This document shows positions 1 through 10,441 of a DNA stretch of 64,000 bases, one piece after another; within the stretch, counting starts at the first letter, position 1; every line of letters begins with the position of its first letter. The DNA comes from Incurvaria masculella (Eukaryota > Arthropoda > Insecta > Lepidoptera > Incurvariidae): NCBI GenBank assembly GCA_946894095.1, contig OX335652.1, positions 10,067,001-10,131,000 of the forward strand, given 5' to 3'. The notes beneath the pieces are model-generated. The model ran no database searches, was not told the origin of the DNA, and saw only the letters and a list, made by a program, of their open reading frames with translations. The position numbers and the translations under genes are program-made.

Positions 1-101
1 CAGTCGCCGCTGACGAGCAGCGTCGGTCGGACCAGCACGGCCGTGTAGATCCGTCCACCTATCGGAGCCTCGAGATCACCAGAGGGGTAGTACACGAATG
101 C
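1..101 (-). CDS. Second exon (partial) of secreted protein, possibly S1 protease-like
   Basis: Read on the minus strand, a polypyrimidine-poor but acceptable acceptor (…AATTTGCAG) ends at 102 and is followed by an open phase-0 stretch to the window edge (33 codons), beginning AFVYYPSGD and ending TLLVSGD. It joins in frame to the signal-peptide exon at 570-680 across a 468-bp GT-AG intron. The joined stretch around RGEAPYV-AFVYY resembles the start of the mature chain in insect trypsin-like proteins, and TAVLVRPTLLVSGD sits where CGGSLI…LTAAHC is expected. The histidine of the catalytic triad and its neighbouring cysteine are not visible here, so it would be a non-catalytic homologue or another family. 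The gene continues beyond position 1. The exon pair is well supported; the family is tentative. Confidence 0.5.
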
Positions 102-569
102 CTGCAAATTCAAACCGCAGTTATAGCTGTGTAGATACCATCGCCTACAGGACACGCGGGACCATAAGAGGGACGCTATGCGAATGCCTGTAAAGGAACT
201 GGCGTTCTTGCTTCTTGTGGTAAAATGGTGTGACCAGGAAACTGTTCTCGCTATCCCAAAAATGCATGATTATCCATAGGACATTAATCTGTAAAAGATC
301 CTACCAATCAAAACTACATGTAAAGTGATTCAGTACGTCTCGAGTTTGTAGCGCAAAAAGATTCACTTATACGTGCATGACCGGCCGCACGTAAAAGATT
401 TTATGCATTTTATGTAGGCCACAAAGATTATTTTTTTACAAATTGTTGGAATCTGTGAAGCAATTGAATTTATTGAAAAATATCTGTTTCTAGGCATCGT
501 AAAAATTAGTTCCTCTAATAAGTGTAGTTTATTGTAATTTTCAAATAACATATGTTATTCGCTACTTAC

Positions 570-680
570 CACGTACGGCGCCTCGCCCCGCTGCACTTGG
601 ACGTCTTTGCTATTCGCTCCATCTGCTAACGCCAGGCAAGCGACCACCACTAAAACGAACAAAGATACGATAAAGATCAT
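570..680 (-). CDS. First coding exon with signal peptide (same gene as 1-101)
   Basis: On the minus strand the ATG at 680-678 opens 37 codons. They start with a textbook secretion signal: MIFIV followed by a hydrophobic run (SLFVLVVVACLALA), with a likely cleavage after the LALA region, then DGANSKDVQVQRGEAPYV. The exon ends at 570 in front of a consensus donor (G|GTAAGT at 569-564), and the reading frame is phase 0. This frame was too short and too exon-like to stand alone, but together with the acceptor at 102 it makes a coherent gene start. The product should be secreted or lumenal. No TATA box is obvious upstream; 690-980 on the far side shows only AT-rich sequence. Confidence 0.6.
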
Positions 681-689
681 ACACAGGTA

Positions 690-985
690 AAGCTTCACAA
701 ATGTGCAATAAATATCCAAAAAAGATCAATCCTCTCACCCAAGCAGCCAACGGATCTCATGTTGAAAAACAGATTTTTTTCGAAAAATATCAGACAGAAC
801 GATTACCGACCGCACACCAGAATGGAGCATATCATCTATCATTTGTTTTAAGAATAATATAAATCTGATTCGAAAATAGATCGACCCGAAATTGTTTGCG
901 ACCAGTACAATTTTCAGCCTAAAAAATATTTTTTATGTTTCAACTGGCTGCGGTACCCATCTCTGCTCGGGCTGAATATTTCATG
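690..985. other. AT-rich upstream spacer
   Basis: Upstream flank of the signal-peptide gene. I see no coding potential, no repeat recognised elsewhere in the window and no clear core promoter. Confidence 0.3.
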
Positions 986-989
986 AAAA

Positions 990-1287
990 AAACCGGCCAA
1001 GTGCGAGTCGGACTCGCACACGAAGGGTTCCGTACCATCGTACAATATTTAACACAAAAAAATCACGTTTTTTGTATGGGGGCCCCCTTTATTTTTTATT
1101 ATTTTTAAATTTTACTTATTTGTTGTTATAGCAGCAAAATAAATACACACTCTGTGAAAATTTCAGCTGCCTAACTATTACGGTTTATGAGATACAGCCC
1201 TGTGACAGACGGACGGACGGACGGACGGACAGCGGAGGCTTAGTAATAGGTTCCTGTTGGCACCCTTTGGGTACGGAACCCTAAAAA
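990..1287 (+). mobile_element. Interspersed 'gaagggttccgtacc' repeat, copy 1
   Basis: Roughly 298-bp non-coding element beginning 'aaccggccaagtgcgag', continuing through 'cgaagggttccgtaccat', a 'tgtgaaaatttcagctgcc' core, 'gagatacagccctgtgacag', a (GACG)n run and the end 'ggtacggaaccctaaaaa'. Five more copies lie at 13027-13118, 18761-19066, 45958-46247, 48608-48694 and 57056-57337. The sequence is one I associate with lepidopteran genomes (from memory, not searched). Class not determined: there is no open frame and no clear tRNA head. The start and end carry short complementary words (gggttccgtacc / ggtacggaaccc), so a MITE is possible. Confidence 0.8.
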
Positions 1288-2180
1288 GTAACCCAAATGG
1301 CTGGTACAAACGGCTGGTCCAGGACAACATTGGATACTCCCAAATTTAATCAAGATCGTTTGAGACGAATATGGCATGATTTAATGAGCAACATCCAATC
1401 ATTCCCATTTAGAGCTTCATAAACATTTGGTAGGTATTAAAAAAATAAATAAAAGCATGTGCCGCCAGAAGCTTTCTGCACTTCACTGCTATATTGCATA
1501 CGTAGTAAGTACTTGAAAGGAGAAGTACTAGAAAGGACCAACATTTTCACGTGAATGCACAACCAGTCTCAACATCGAAAACGGTAACCCATTCCGAACC
1601 TGACTGCTCCCAGAGATGCTATCTATACGTTGATAAAATACGCATATAAATCGGGTAAGTGGTTGGCAAGTTATAAGAATTTAACACTCACTACTCACCC
1701 CTCTGGTAATGAAGCGTTGTATTATGTAGCCTATACGTTTTGAGTAGAATCAGACTAGATTTATATACAAACCAAATCTAAATCGGTAATTGGTTCTCAA
1801 GTAATAAGCATTTCATACTACTGGTCGCACTTCTGGCGATTTAGCGTGATGCCAAGTAGTCCTAAAGTTGTATTATATCTTTTGAACTAATATTTTGAAT
1901 GATATACCACTGTTTTCACCACATACAGTTACCTGAAATCCGATAAGTAACTTTCGGTTACATTACATATTTAAATGGTGCAACCGCAAGATGAAAACTT
2001 TGGGATTTCAGTAATTGGAGGTTGTGGAAACGGGTGTTAGCCTGGTAGCCACGTGTAGCTGGCTGCGCCGCACATAGGGGTATTTTGTCCACCTAGCCAT
2101 TCTAAAATCTATTAGAAAAAATTGTCACAGGTAAAAAAAAATGGTTCTTATTGTTGTCGAATGATTAAGAGAACTAAATT
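1288..2180. other. Non-coding, no recognised content
   Basis: AT-rich sequence with no sustained open frame and no repeat matching another part of the window. Confidence 0.3.
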
Positions 2181-2341
2181 CAATCCGTCCCGTCTCTTGT
2201 CGGACGCAACCGCGCGTTGGTTTTCGTCGAAACTTCATAATCGCTACAACTGCACCGAAGTTTCCGAAGTGTGATTAGTGTCTGACATAAAGTTAAAATA
2301 TTTTCGTGACCACTGACTTCTTTCAAAATATTTTTGTGGGT

Positions 2342-2543
2342 ATGGATCAAAGAGGTAAGAACACATATTTACAGAAAATACAGTTTGAAAAGGTTTTTGT
2401 TGTATTTCCGGTCTCTTCCCGGTTATTATGGTAATTGATTATGAGAGATTATGGCTTATACAAAATAATTATGGTCTAATCTGCCGCACATATATGCACC
2501 CTTTTTTTCAGAGGTGTCAGACCAAGACAGTGAAAACATTTGA
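2342..2543 (+). other. Possible two-exon short coding start (mini-ORF)
   Basis: An ATG at 2342 opens four codons and runs into a consensus donor (AGAG|GTAAGA, intron from 2355). A strong acceptor (CTTTTTTTCAG) ends at 2511. Splicing these gives an in-frame 14-codon acidic peptide that stops at 2541-2543. The 5' side (about 2180-2341) is GC-richer than its surroundings and looks like a 5' UTR. It could be the decayed start of a transposase or host gene whose remainder is lost, or a coincidence. No family recognised. Confidence 0.25.
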
Positions 2544-3350
2544 AAGTTTATATTTGAAATTTACACTAATGTAACGTGGTAATTAGATATTTGGTTATAG
2601 GTTCACCTAGTCACTCAGGTGTTAGGGTAGTGACCCGTTATACATATAATTTGTAAGCGTACTAACAACCGATTATAACATCACTAATAGCACGTAGTAG
2701 CATAGGTAGGAGCCACGTATTTACGTGGCTACGCTGCTGCCGCTATACGGATGAATTTCCTTCTTTACTTGGGTGAAGGAAACAGCGTTCGCCTCGCCTC
2801 TCTATGCATATTATATCGCAATACCTAGTTTAGGATACCTATCAAAGGGCTCGCCACAGAACGCCGAGTGCCTAAAAACATAAATGGGCGAACAGAGCTC
2901 GACGTTGCTCAACCGCTGGGTTTTCTGAGACAGAATATTCGGTTATCGGGCGCCAGAAATAGCACCATTGATTATCCTTATGTTTCATAACATATCGAGC
3001 CGAATTGACGACAAAAAGTATACTAACGCCATCTATCCTATGTGTAGCATTTTGAAATAACAAACACCATACCACATTTCAAGTAATAGTTGCTCCGGTT
3101 CACTTCTGCTGTTGTCAATGTTTAGAAAGCCCGCTAGATGGCACGAGTAGTATGTAGTCTGGGCTTGGAGTTCGTCTCGGAACACGGAGATCTCATAATT
3201 TATGAAAAAGTATGATCTTGGGGGGTACCACGGTAAATAGCTAGCAAGGTCAAATGACGTGTTATTCGGCCAAGTGAACTGAAATTTACCATTTGACATG
3301 GCTTCTGTAAAACTTAGTACGATATTAGCACCGGACTAACCATACAAAAA
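2544..3350. other. Non-coding, probable old retroelement debris
   Basis: Contains short frames on the minus strand (for example 3033-3299 and 2872-3075) without recognisable domains, and 'gccatctatcctatg'-type words common in insect transposon ends. Nothing assignable. Confidence 0.25.
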
Positions 3351-3715
3351 CTGGCGGATGTTCCGACCCATACAATTATTTTTTTTACACAGAACGCAAA
3401 CAGTATTGCACTTCGTCAAAAATATTAAATATTGCCATAGTAGTTGCAGCGAAAACATATTCACTATTTCAGGTTTAATGGTTTCGTTGTAATTGCCGAT
3501 TAGAAGTTTTACACCGTTAGATGGCGCTGTTGAATAAAAATCATATTTAAATAAATTGTAACAATACCAATAATACTGAAATTGTGAAATTGTTTTCGCT
3601 GCAAGTAATATGACTATATTAAACTTTTATTATTAATTCGTGGCTTAAAGAGCAATACTTTTTGCGTTATGTGTGCAAACAACTTTATATGGGTCGGAAC
3701 AGCCTTAACCGACCA
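3350..3715. mobile_element. 'TTCCGACCCATA' MITE, copy 1
   Basis: About 360-bp non-coding element. Its ends are inverted repeats: 'ggatgttccgacccataca' on the left and 'tatgggtcggaacagcctta' on the right. Copy 2 at 23425-23784 shares the interior, including 'cacagaacg', 'gttagatggcgctgtt' and 'gtgcaaacaactttatatgg'. A degenerate third relative lies at about 50810-51150. No coding capacity; it must be mobilised in trans. Superfamily unknown because clean target duplications are not certain here. Confidence 0.75.
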
Positions 3716-4880
3716 CTCTGAATGGGGCTGCTGATGTTCTCCTGGCAAGCCAATCACCATGGTAGGGTTACCATGGTTACTTTTCTCGATGCTCACCCTC
3801 CAGTAATGAGTTTCGCAATTTTCAGCCTCGCATTTCGCGAAGTGTAAATATGAAAATAAACATATACCATCTAACCTATGTACACTACTATGTGTATGCT
3901 CATGAGTTTTCTGAGATTCGGTTGTCTGATCTTTGCAAGACTACCCAATTCGACGATGCATTGTGTTTTGGCCACTGAACATTTAGAGCCGAGTGCACGA
4001 AAGCACAAAAAATCAAAATCAACGTCAACGTATGATCAAACACGTCACTTTGTGTGGACAGTATGGAAGCCACTCCGTGCGGTTCAGTGAAAGTGACGTG
4101 TTTGAACATTGATTAACTGAACCGTTTCTTCGTGCAACCGGGGCTTAGGCATAACAATAGATAGCGGCCGAGAACTGCTCTGTATTATCTATTGTTTTCG
4201 TTTGGTCCTTTTATCAATTGTTTGTTTCATTTTTAAATATTAAATTCGTTTCTTCTCTAGACTGTCTCTTTTGCTTCGACGGGGCCTAATGGAATATCTT
4301 CATAGTGTAGAAATGAAAATTCCGGAGATGTCAATTTGTAAAATTATTGCTTCCGACGAATGTTCAGACCATACATTTTTTCTGATAATTTTTTATATCT
4401 GATTAATTCTTTAATATAAATGTCGCTCAAATGTATGAGGTAACGTCATTATCGATGGGTAACGGTAATGTTATGTATGGTATGGTATCTATTAAATTCA
4501 CCAGAATACATACAATTATCATTGTAAAACTTTAAGTTGAAGCTAAAGATGTATCTACAATTCCTATTTTTCTCAGCATTCCACATAGTTACTTACTCGA
4601 TTTTTGTTTTTCAGGTATATCCAATATACAGCAAATGTTGTTCACTTTGAGAGACAAACAATAGCGTTCTGTGTTTTACATTCCATTTTAACTTGCAGTC
4701 AACCATGTCTTTCATCTAAGCGATTACACATCACCACAACTCCGTCACATGCACAGAGTGGCTGATTTTATTATAGTTTTGCTGCAAACTATTTGTCATT
4801 GCGGCACAGAACAAATAATACTTTAATATTAATATTTTTTAATAATATTGTAGAGTAAGTAATGTCAGTGTCAGTGAAAC
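3716..4880. other. Non-coding, no recognised content
   Basis: 3.86-4.11 kb has overlapping short frames on both strands caused by an internal inverted word (cacgtcacttt / aaagtgacgtg). The rest is AT-rich without recognisable features. Confidence 0.3.
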
Positions 4881-5302
4881 GAGACCAGCAGGCCTATTCC
4901 TGGAATTCCGTAATCAGTAATCCTGGGTCTAGAAAATCGCTTTTTTGGCGGACTATCTTAGAGCCCATGCAAGCGAAAGGTGCCTGTGCAGGGGCACGAG
5001 ATCGGGATTCTGTATGGAGTTGAGCTCATCTCATTTGGTCTTCTCACACCCCCCTTGTTTTAGGCGGGAGTGGGGGTAACAGTTCCGGGGCTATGCCCCC
5101 TACTGTGATCTCTTCGCTGACCATTTCAATGGCCAGGTCGTTGGCTGGCCTAATTTAGGCCTTAGTCGGTCTCGTGTGGATCCTTGGGTACGTCGGTGTG
5201 ATCATCTTCGACAGTGACGAGGTCGCGCGGGTACCGCTTGCTGCCGTCCGGAGGTCTCGCATGCTGGGGCGTCAGGTCCCGGATAGCCGGGAAAGGTGCG
5301 TT
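4881..5302. other. GC-rich block, probable retroelement fragment
   Basis: A distinctly GC-rich stretch compared with its flanks, without an open frame longer than about 60 codons. The composition break and lack of coding suggest the 5' or 3' untranslated part of a retroelement. Not assigned to a family. Confidence 0.3.
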
Positions 5303-5927
5303 CCTATTAAGAGTCGTATTCACTACGTATAATATTTACAACGTATAATAGTATTTTTTTCCAAAAAATGAAAACCATGCATATCGTATAATATTCACAA
5401 CGTATAATGTTATACGTTGTGCATGAGTTTAAAAATAAAATCAACTCTTTGCATCATCCAGAACGTATAATAGTCACAACGTATAATATTCCTAACATGA
5501 ATTCACAAAAAAATAAAACCATGCAGAACGTATAATATGCCAAGAAGCACTGCATAAAGCGCCCTAATAACGATACATTTAAAGCTGAAATTGCTACGAA
5601 TCGATATTTGCTACAATTTCAAAAGGCCACCTTACGCTAATTGAGACGGTCGAAACGTCACGTGCGAGTATACGCTTTAAAAGTATATACATAAGGGCGC
5701 TTATCGGTTTTCATTTTTTGTTAAATAAAGATCATAATATTATACGTTGTGACTATTATACGTTATGCATGGAGAAATAAGTAATTTTATTTTTTAAATT
5801 TCTTCATGCACTATGTATAAAATTATACGATCTGCCGATTATACGTTGTGCATGGTTTTAAAATATTGTTAAAATATGACATTATACGATCTGCATATTA
5901 GACGTTCTGCCGTTCCCCCCCTATTAA
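5303..5927 (+). mobile_element. ACGTATAAT-rich element, left copy, with 8-bp target duplication
   Basis: Element body 5311-5919 (609 bp) is built from about a dozen copies of the nonamer ACGTATAAT and near variants (cgtataat after 'gat' or 'ac'), in one orientation in the first half and reversed (ATTATACGT) in the second, so it can fold back. It is flanked by CCTATTAA at 5303-5310 and 5920-5927. The related segment at 28085 onward has a single CCTATTAA at the same place, which gives an empty site and proves insertion with an 8-bp duplication. That size fits hAT-, P- or similar superfamilies. Non-coding. A second, inverted copy lies at 9310-9949. Confidence 0.8.
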
Positions 5928-7722
5928 TATATAATCTGGACTAACTGTCCCATAACAAACGGCTATATCGTATTTTATGGACACAACTTCATCACTGCAG
6001 AGAGGCGGTTTTATATTTGTAGGTAGGTATAGCATTATGTTTTTTTGGGATTCTACTAGAATTTAGAGATTACTTTATATGGAATTGTAAAAAAAATATC
6101 GTTGGCGTGCATGAGATTAACGAGACGGGAGTAGAACAAGTAATAATCAGTCTCAATGGGAGTCACGACCGCGACAGTGACAAACTCAAAAAGAATGTTT
6201 CAGAGAAACCCAAGTTACATCGAGATACGTTTATTCATTGAGATTTGTATTGTATTGTTTAAATGCAACCGAGCAATTTTCAAAAACAAACACAATATTG
6301 TAAATAAATGTATATAATATATTTAAATATGTGTTGCGGCTTAAAATAACACAACACGTAGGTATTTGTGAAATAATTTCTTCGATGCATGTGTCTTTAC
6401 ATAGGTTAAAATAACTTTCTTTGGATTTTTCTAGCCTGATTAGAATTAACATTTTAACAAATTTTGTTACGGCCCCAGTGCCAGCAGTAGATACCATTTA
6501 TTACCCACTGACTCCCAGTTCTAGCGTTGTATGTGCTACAAGCTACATAAATTAGGGGCACAGTGATGGCAAATTGTAATGAGGCACGCAAGGTGAGGTG
6601 GCATTTCTGGCGTTCAGTAAGTATTCCTATGTAACGTCTGCGTCATAATAAAACTAAGTAAGTGGTCGTCATTATTAAGTAAGGGGGCAAAACAAAATTA
6701 ATTATTATTAAACATTAACTACAAAGAACTTCGACAACCGAATAAGTACATTTGTGAATTGATGTTATAGCTATTATTTTAAGATAAACTGTAACTTGGC
6801 TCAAATTAGGCAAATGTGAATACAGAAAGTTTTTAATAACGTTCACCCATCGACGTACAACATTGCGTTCACCGTTTTAAGTCTCAAATATCGCCAATGT
6901 ATAAATCTTTTAAATTTTTGAAATGTTTATAAAAGTTAGTTATTTTTCAAAAAAATTTTTAAATATATTTTCACATGTGGTTTTACTTGTCTTTACACAT
7001 AGAAGTGAATGCGATTAGCTGTTACACGCCATTACGCTGTGACTTTTTTTTATTAAACTATCTTTAGCAGGATAATAAGCTAATTGTATTTTATTAAGGA
7101 ATATGAATGTCTCGAATATATATTTTAGCTTTTGACTTTTTGTTTAGAGGTGTAGTAGTTCATGACAGAAATAATAGTATTAAAACTAGAACGTACAAAG
7201 TTTTCACTACTTTTTCATGTTGCCACTGGAGTTCGGGTCTCCTCTTTCCCTAAAATATGGTTGACAGAGGCGATGGCTGAGCCCGGCGTGATGATCGTGA
7301 ACGGGTGCTGTTTGTGGGAACTGCCTTGCTCCAATTGGCAACATGTTAGATGGCGGGCATAGTCTTTACAAATAAACTGATATTTGTCATGAACTGTTGC
7401 ATATGATATTAATTGTTTGTTCTTTATACTTTTGTAAACTTAGACTAAGCGGACGTTGAAAAAAAAAACCAGCGGAGTTTCTTGCCAGTTCTTCTTCGCT
7501 GGTATTGCCGAACTGGCTAATGATAAAATGATAAAATGTGACAAATCCGAGTGCAGTGTACTGTCTATGGATGATGAATAAACAATAAACAATAAGCTGT
7601 ATATCTACTCTTCTATGAGTATTGACCAAAGAGACGTAAGATTTTTTTAGATTCAAAAAATAGGAAATTTTACTTCCAATTGAGTTTAGATTATTGTCTG
7701 AATAAGGTGTTTGAACTTTAAA
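5920..7722 (+). repeat. Duplicated segment A, copy 1
   Basis: This segment matches 28085-28266 plus 35178-36390 almost base for base (landmarks: 'taatctggactaactgtccc', 'ggtgttgcggcttaaaataac'-type text, 'caagaacttcgacaaccg'-type text, and the end 'aggtgtttgaactttaaat'). Copy 2 is split by the 6.9-kb palindrome; copy 1 is split by a LINE tail at 7131-7598 and followed directly by a BEL LTR. Short frames inside it (for example 6231-6497 minus) occur in both copies but show no domain. It could be a transposon with non-inverted ends or a segmental duplication. Confidence 0.75.
7131..7598 (+). mobile_element. LINE 3' fragment inserted in segment A
   Basis: Present in copy 1 of segment A and absent from copy 2, with AGCT at both junctions (7127-7130 and 7595-7598). 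It ends in an AAACAATAAACAATAA-type tail and contains 'ggagtttcttgccagttctt', a word I associate with insect CR1/L2-like LINE 3' ends. Typical of a 5'-truncated retrotransposition product. Confidence 0.6.
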
Positions 7723-8164
7723 TGTTGTACGTTATTCCGCCGCAGTAGACTGTAGTCCTGAATATTTGTGTGTCACCGTCCGACAAAAACCAGCTCAGAA
7801 AACATTGCCAACTCACCCCAGGCCCCTTCTCCTTCTTGCCGTTCTGGACGTCCAGGTCTGGAGTTGCAGTGGGTGAGGGTCCCTTGAAACACCGAAGCCG
7901 AATCCGAAGGGTTGGTGGAGCAGCCGCCGAAAAAGGATCTCGCGGAGACGAGCACGTTGGCGTGCAGAAAAACCATGCACTTGTCACTCCGTTCGGTACT
8001 GCACTCTCGAATGCACTGACAGGCAGCGGCGCGTGTGTCGCTCTCGCCGTGTCGTCAACAATACTTTCAGCAACCGGTTTTAGCCGAAACATCCCCCCCC
8101 CCCTAAGCAAGGCCTAGCCTGGCTTACCTACCTAACTACATAGGTAACCTACACAATTTTGACA
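7723..8164 (-). mobile_element. 3' LTR of BEL/Pao-like retrotransposon
   Basis: 442-bp block with TG at one end (TGTTGTACG) and CA at the other (TTTTGACA). It abuts segment A exactly where copy 2 continues uninterrupted. It lies downstream, in the minus sense, of the integrase remnant at 8165-8945, which is the place of a 3' LTR. The long frames on both strands here (7718-8110 and 7770-8117) are compositional shadows of this GC-rich LTR. No second LTR was found, so the retrotransposon is 5' truncated. Confidence 0.65.
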
Positions 8165-8945
8165 CCGGGCGTGTCAAAATCCCGTTCTGAGTCCGAACCT
8201 TAGCTACACGAATTATGCCGTCCTTACCTGGCAATAATTTAACAATCCGACCGCGAGACCTTCGAAGGGCGTCGTAATTATCCTCCTTAATCAGGACTAA
8301 ATCATCTACCTTAGGTAGTTCCGTAGTAGAAGTCCATTTAAGACGTTGCTGCAGCGTGTGAAGATATTCACTACGCCACCGCGACCAAAAGTGTTGGGAG
8401 AGCTTTTGAAGCAGTTGAAACCGTGATAGCTTGGGTATTCTGGCAAGGAAACGAGGGGCTGTCCGATTAGAAAGTGGCCTGGAGTCAATATTTCCAGGTC
8501 ACGAGGGTCGTTACTGAGAGGACACAGAGGCCTCGAATTCAGAACCGCTTCCACTCTCGTATAGAAAGTAGCCAACTCTTCAAATGTGAGCTTCTGCTCT
8601 CCAATAACCCGTTTGAAGGGCGTTTTTGCCGACTTTACTGCGGCCTTAAATAGTCCACCCATATTGGGGCTAGCCGGTGGGTTAAACAACCACGTAATAT
8701 TTTTTCCCAAAATGTGGTTCTCCAAAGCGCCGTGATAATTTTTTAAGAATATATATAGCCCCCGTAGGTGCTTATCCGTCCCGGTGTAATTAGTACCGCA
8801 GTCCGAGCGTACAAGCGAGGGTACGCCTCGTCTGGATACGAACCTAGTAAAAGCCGCTACAAAGGCTTCAACCGACAAATCTATATCTATGATATTTTTA
8901 TTTAATCTAAGAGCTAGCAGAGACTTGACATAAGCAACTTACAAT
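8165..8945 (-). pseudogene. BEL/Pao polyprotein remnant: integrase core and C-terminal domain
   Basis: The frame 8878-8306 (minus) carries a retroviral-type integrase core: SVEAFVAAFTRFVSRRG, then LVRSDCGTNYTG (DxGTNF-like catalytic Asp), then FNPPASPNMGGLFKAAVKS in the usual position of the catalytic Glu, which here is not obviously kept. Next comes EAVLNSRPL…LTPGHFLIG, the hallmark of BEL/Pao integrases, followed in another frame (8420-8165) by the DUF5641-like tail with a 'GR…V' end. A frameshift near 8400 and loss of everything upstream of the integrase show it is dead. The role in a live element would be insertion of the cDNA copy into the genome. Confidence 0.85.
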
Positions 8946-9309
8946 GGTTCTGCGCCGAAAATGTTCGACATTGTTGGATCATCAAGGAATCAATAATTTT
9001 ATTGTAAATGCCTGCTTACTTTGTTCTATCAGGACATCTACATCAATCGTCGACCTAACACTAGGTTTCAACAATACTGAGTTCCAGACAGAGGGTGTCA
9101 ATGATCTATCTAGAGTCTGGATAAGAGATGCATTCAAGTTATTCCATACGGGATAGAATTGCCTCATTTTTTTTTAACCAGGTACGTCAGCATAGGATAA
9201 GTTAGGTGCGCGCTGAAATATTTGGACAAATTACGAGGAAAAATCCAAATACAGATGTACACATTAAATAACTATATTCAGCGATTTTTCAACTTATGGT
9301 AGTACATAA
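8946..9309. other. Retroelement debris, unassigned
   Basis: A 61-codon minus frame at 9167-8982 ends in this block without recognisable domain. The sequence lies between the truncated integrase and the right ACGTATAAT element, so it is likely transposon-derived. Confidence 0.3.
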
Positions 9310-9949
9310 GGGGGAACGGCATAACGTATAATATGCAGATCGTATAATGTCATATTTTAACAAAATTTTAAAACCATGCACAACGTATAATCGGCAGATC
9401 GTATAATCTTATACGTAGTGCATGAAGAAGTCCAAAATATTAAATTACTTATTTCTCCATGCATAACGTATAATAGTCACAACGTATAATGTTATGATCT
9501 TTATTTAACAAAAAAAGAAAACCATGCATATCATATAATCCTAAAATATTATACGATAAGCGTCCTTATAGATATAAGATTAAAGATTATACTCGCACGC
9601 GACTTTTTGACCGTCTCAATTAGCGTTGTAGCAAATTGTTACTCTTCAACAGATATCGATTCGTAGCAATTTCAGCCTTAAATGTATCGTTGTTAGGGCG
9701 CTTTATGCAGTGCTTCTTGGCATATTATACGTTCTGCATGGTTTTCTTTTTTTGTGAATTCATGTTAGGAATATTATACGTTGTGACTATTATACGTTCT
9801 GCATGATGCAAAGAGTTTATTTTATTTTTAAACTCATGCACAACGTATAACATTATACGTTGTGAATATTATACGATATGCATGGTTTTAATTTTTTGGA
9901 AAAAAATACTATTATACGTTGTGAATATTATACGTAGTGAATACGACTC
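9310..9949 (-). mobile_element. ACGTATAAT-rich element, right copy (inverted)
   Basis: Inverted relative to 5311-5919. It begins 'gggggaacggc', passes through the same interior words ('gcagtgcttcttggcatatt', 'cgattcgtagcaatttcag') and ends 'gtgaatacgactc'. Like the left copy it is dense in ACGTATAAT and its reverse complement. I could not find a target duplication around this copy (left flank 'agtacataa', right flank 'agatcattc'), unlike the left copy, so one edge may be rearranged. Both copies could also act together as ends of a composite. Confidence 0.75.
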
Positions 9950-9985
9950 AGATCATTCAAAAGTACAATTAAGTAGTATCGCTTT

Positions 9986-10441
9986 TTAGTTACAAGTGAG
10001 TGACATAAAACTTGGTGAAGACAACAGAGCCAAATTGTTCTCGACATAGGCTTCGAGCAATTGGCAACACAACACATAGTCGTCTACTCTGTTCATGAAC
10101 CCATATTTCTGCTGGCGGACTTTCTTGACAACACTCGGCAGTGATATGGTTCCTGTTTTCTCGAATTGAGCAACACATATGTCGAACAGACAAAATACCG
10201 CACAGCTACAGACACCGTTTATGCACTGCGCAATCATAGGAGCAATTTTTTTGTGAGTAGCTTGTCTCTTCAGCTGAAGATACATGTCTCTTACATTACA
10301 AAAAAAATCTAGAAGGCCTTCCAGCTGAAAAGAAAAGTTGTCCCTTGGCCAAGCGGTGTACTGGTAGTGGGATATTTTGTGTTCGCGGCCAAACTGGTCC
10401 GTCAGACACAACAAAGTTAACTTGTAGCGTCTTCTTTTCAT
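9986..10441 (-). pseudogene. PTP-like C-terminal fragment (partial duplicate of the 11241-12157 locus)
   Basis: Positions about 10037-10430 are nearly identical to 11292-11685 in the same orientation, so this is a truncated duplicate of the neighbouring PTP-like locus. It starts at the strand preceding the WPD loop (YQYTAWPRDN, with Arg where catalytic Asp belongs) and runs through the P-loop position (AQCINGVCSCAVF: Cys kept, His and Arg lost) to the final helices (KKVRQQKYG…). This copy has eight A (10300-10307) at the site where the longer locus has seven, so its frame is continuous there. The N-terminal half is absent and both the start and the tail come from flanking sequence. Bracovirus-type PTP family. 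Inactive as a phosphatase by sequence. Confidence 0.8.

Noticed and set aside
7127..7598. AGCT at the LINE junctions as a bracovirus circle excision motif
   Set aside because: AGCT is a plain target duplication of the LINE tail, seen by comparison with segment A copy 2.
7718..8117. 130-codon minus and 115-codon plus overlapping frames
   Set aside because: They lie inside the GC-rich BEL LTR and mirror each other; no domain and no start context.
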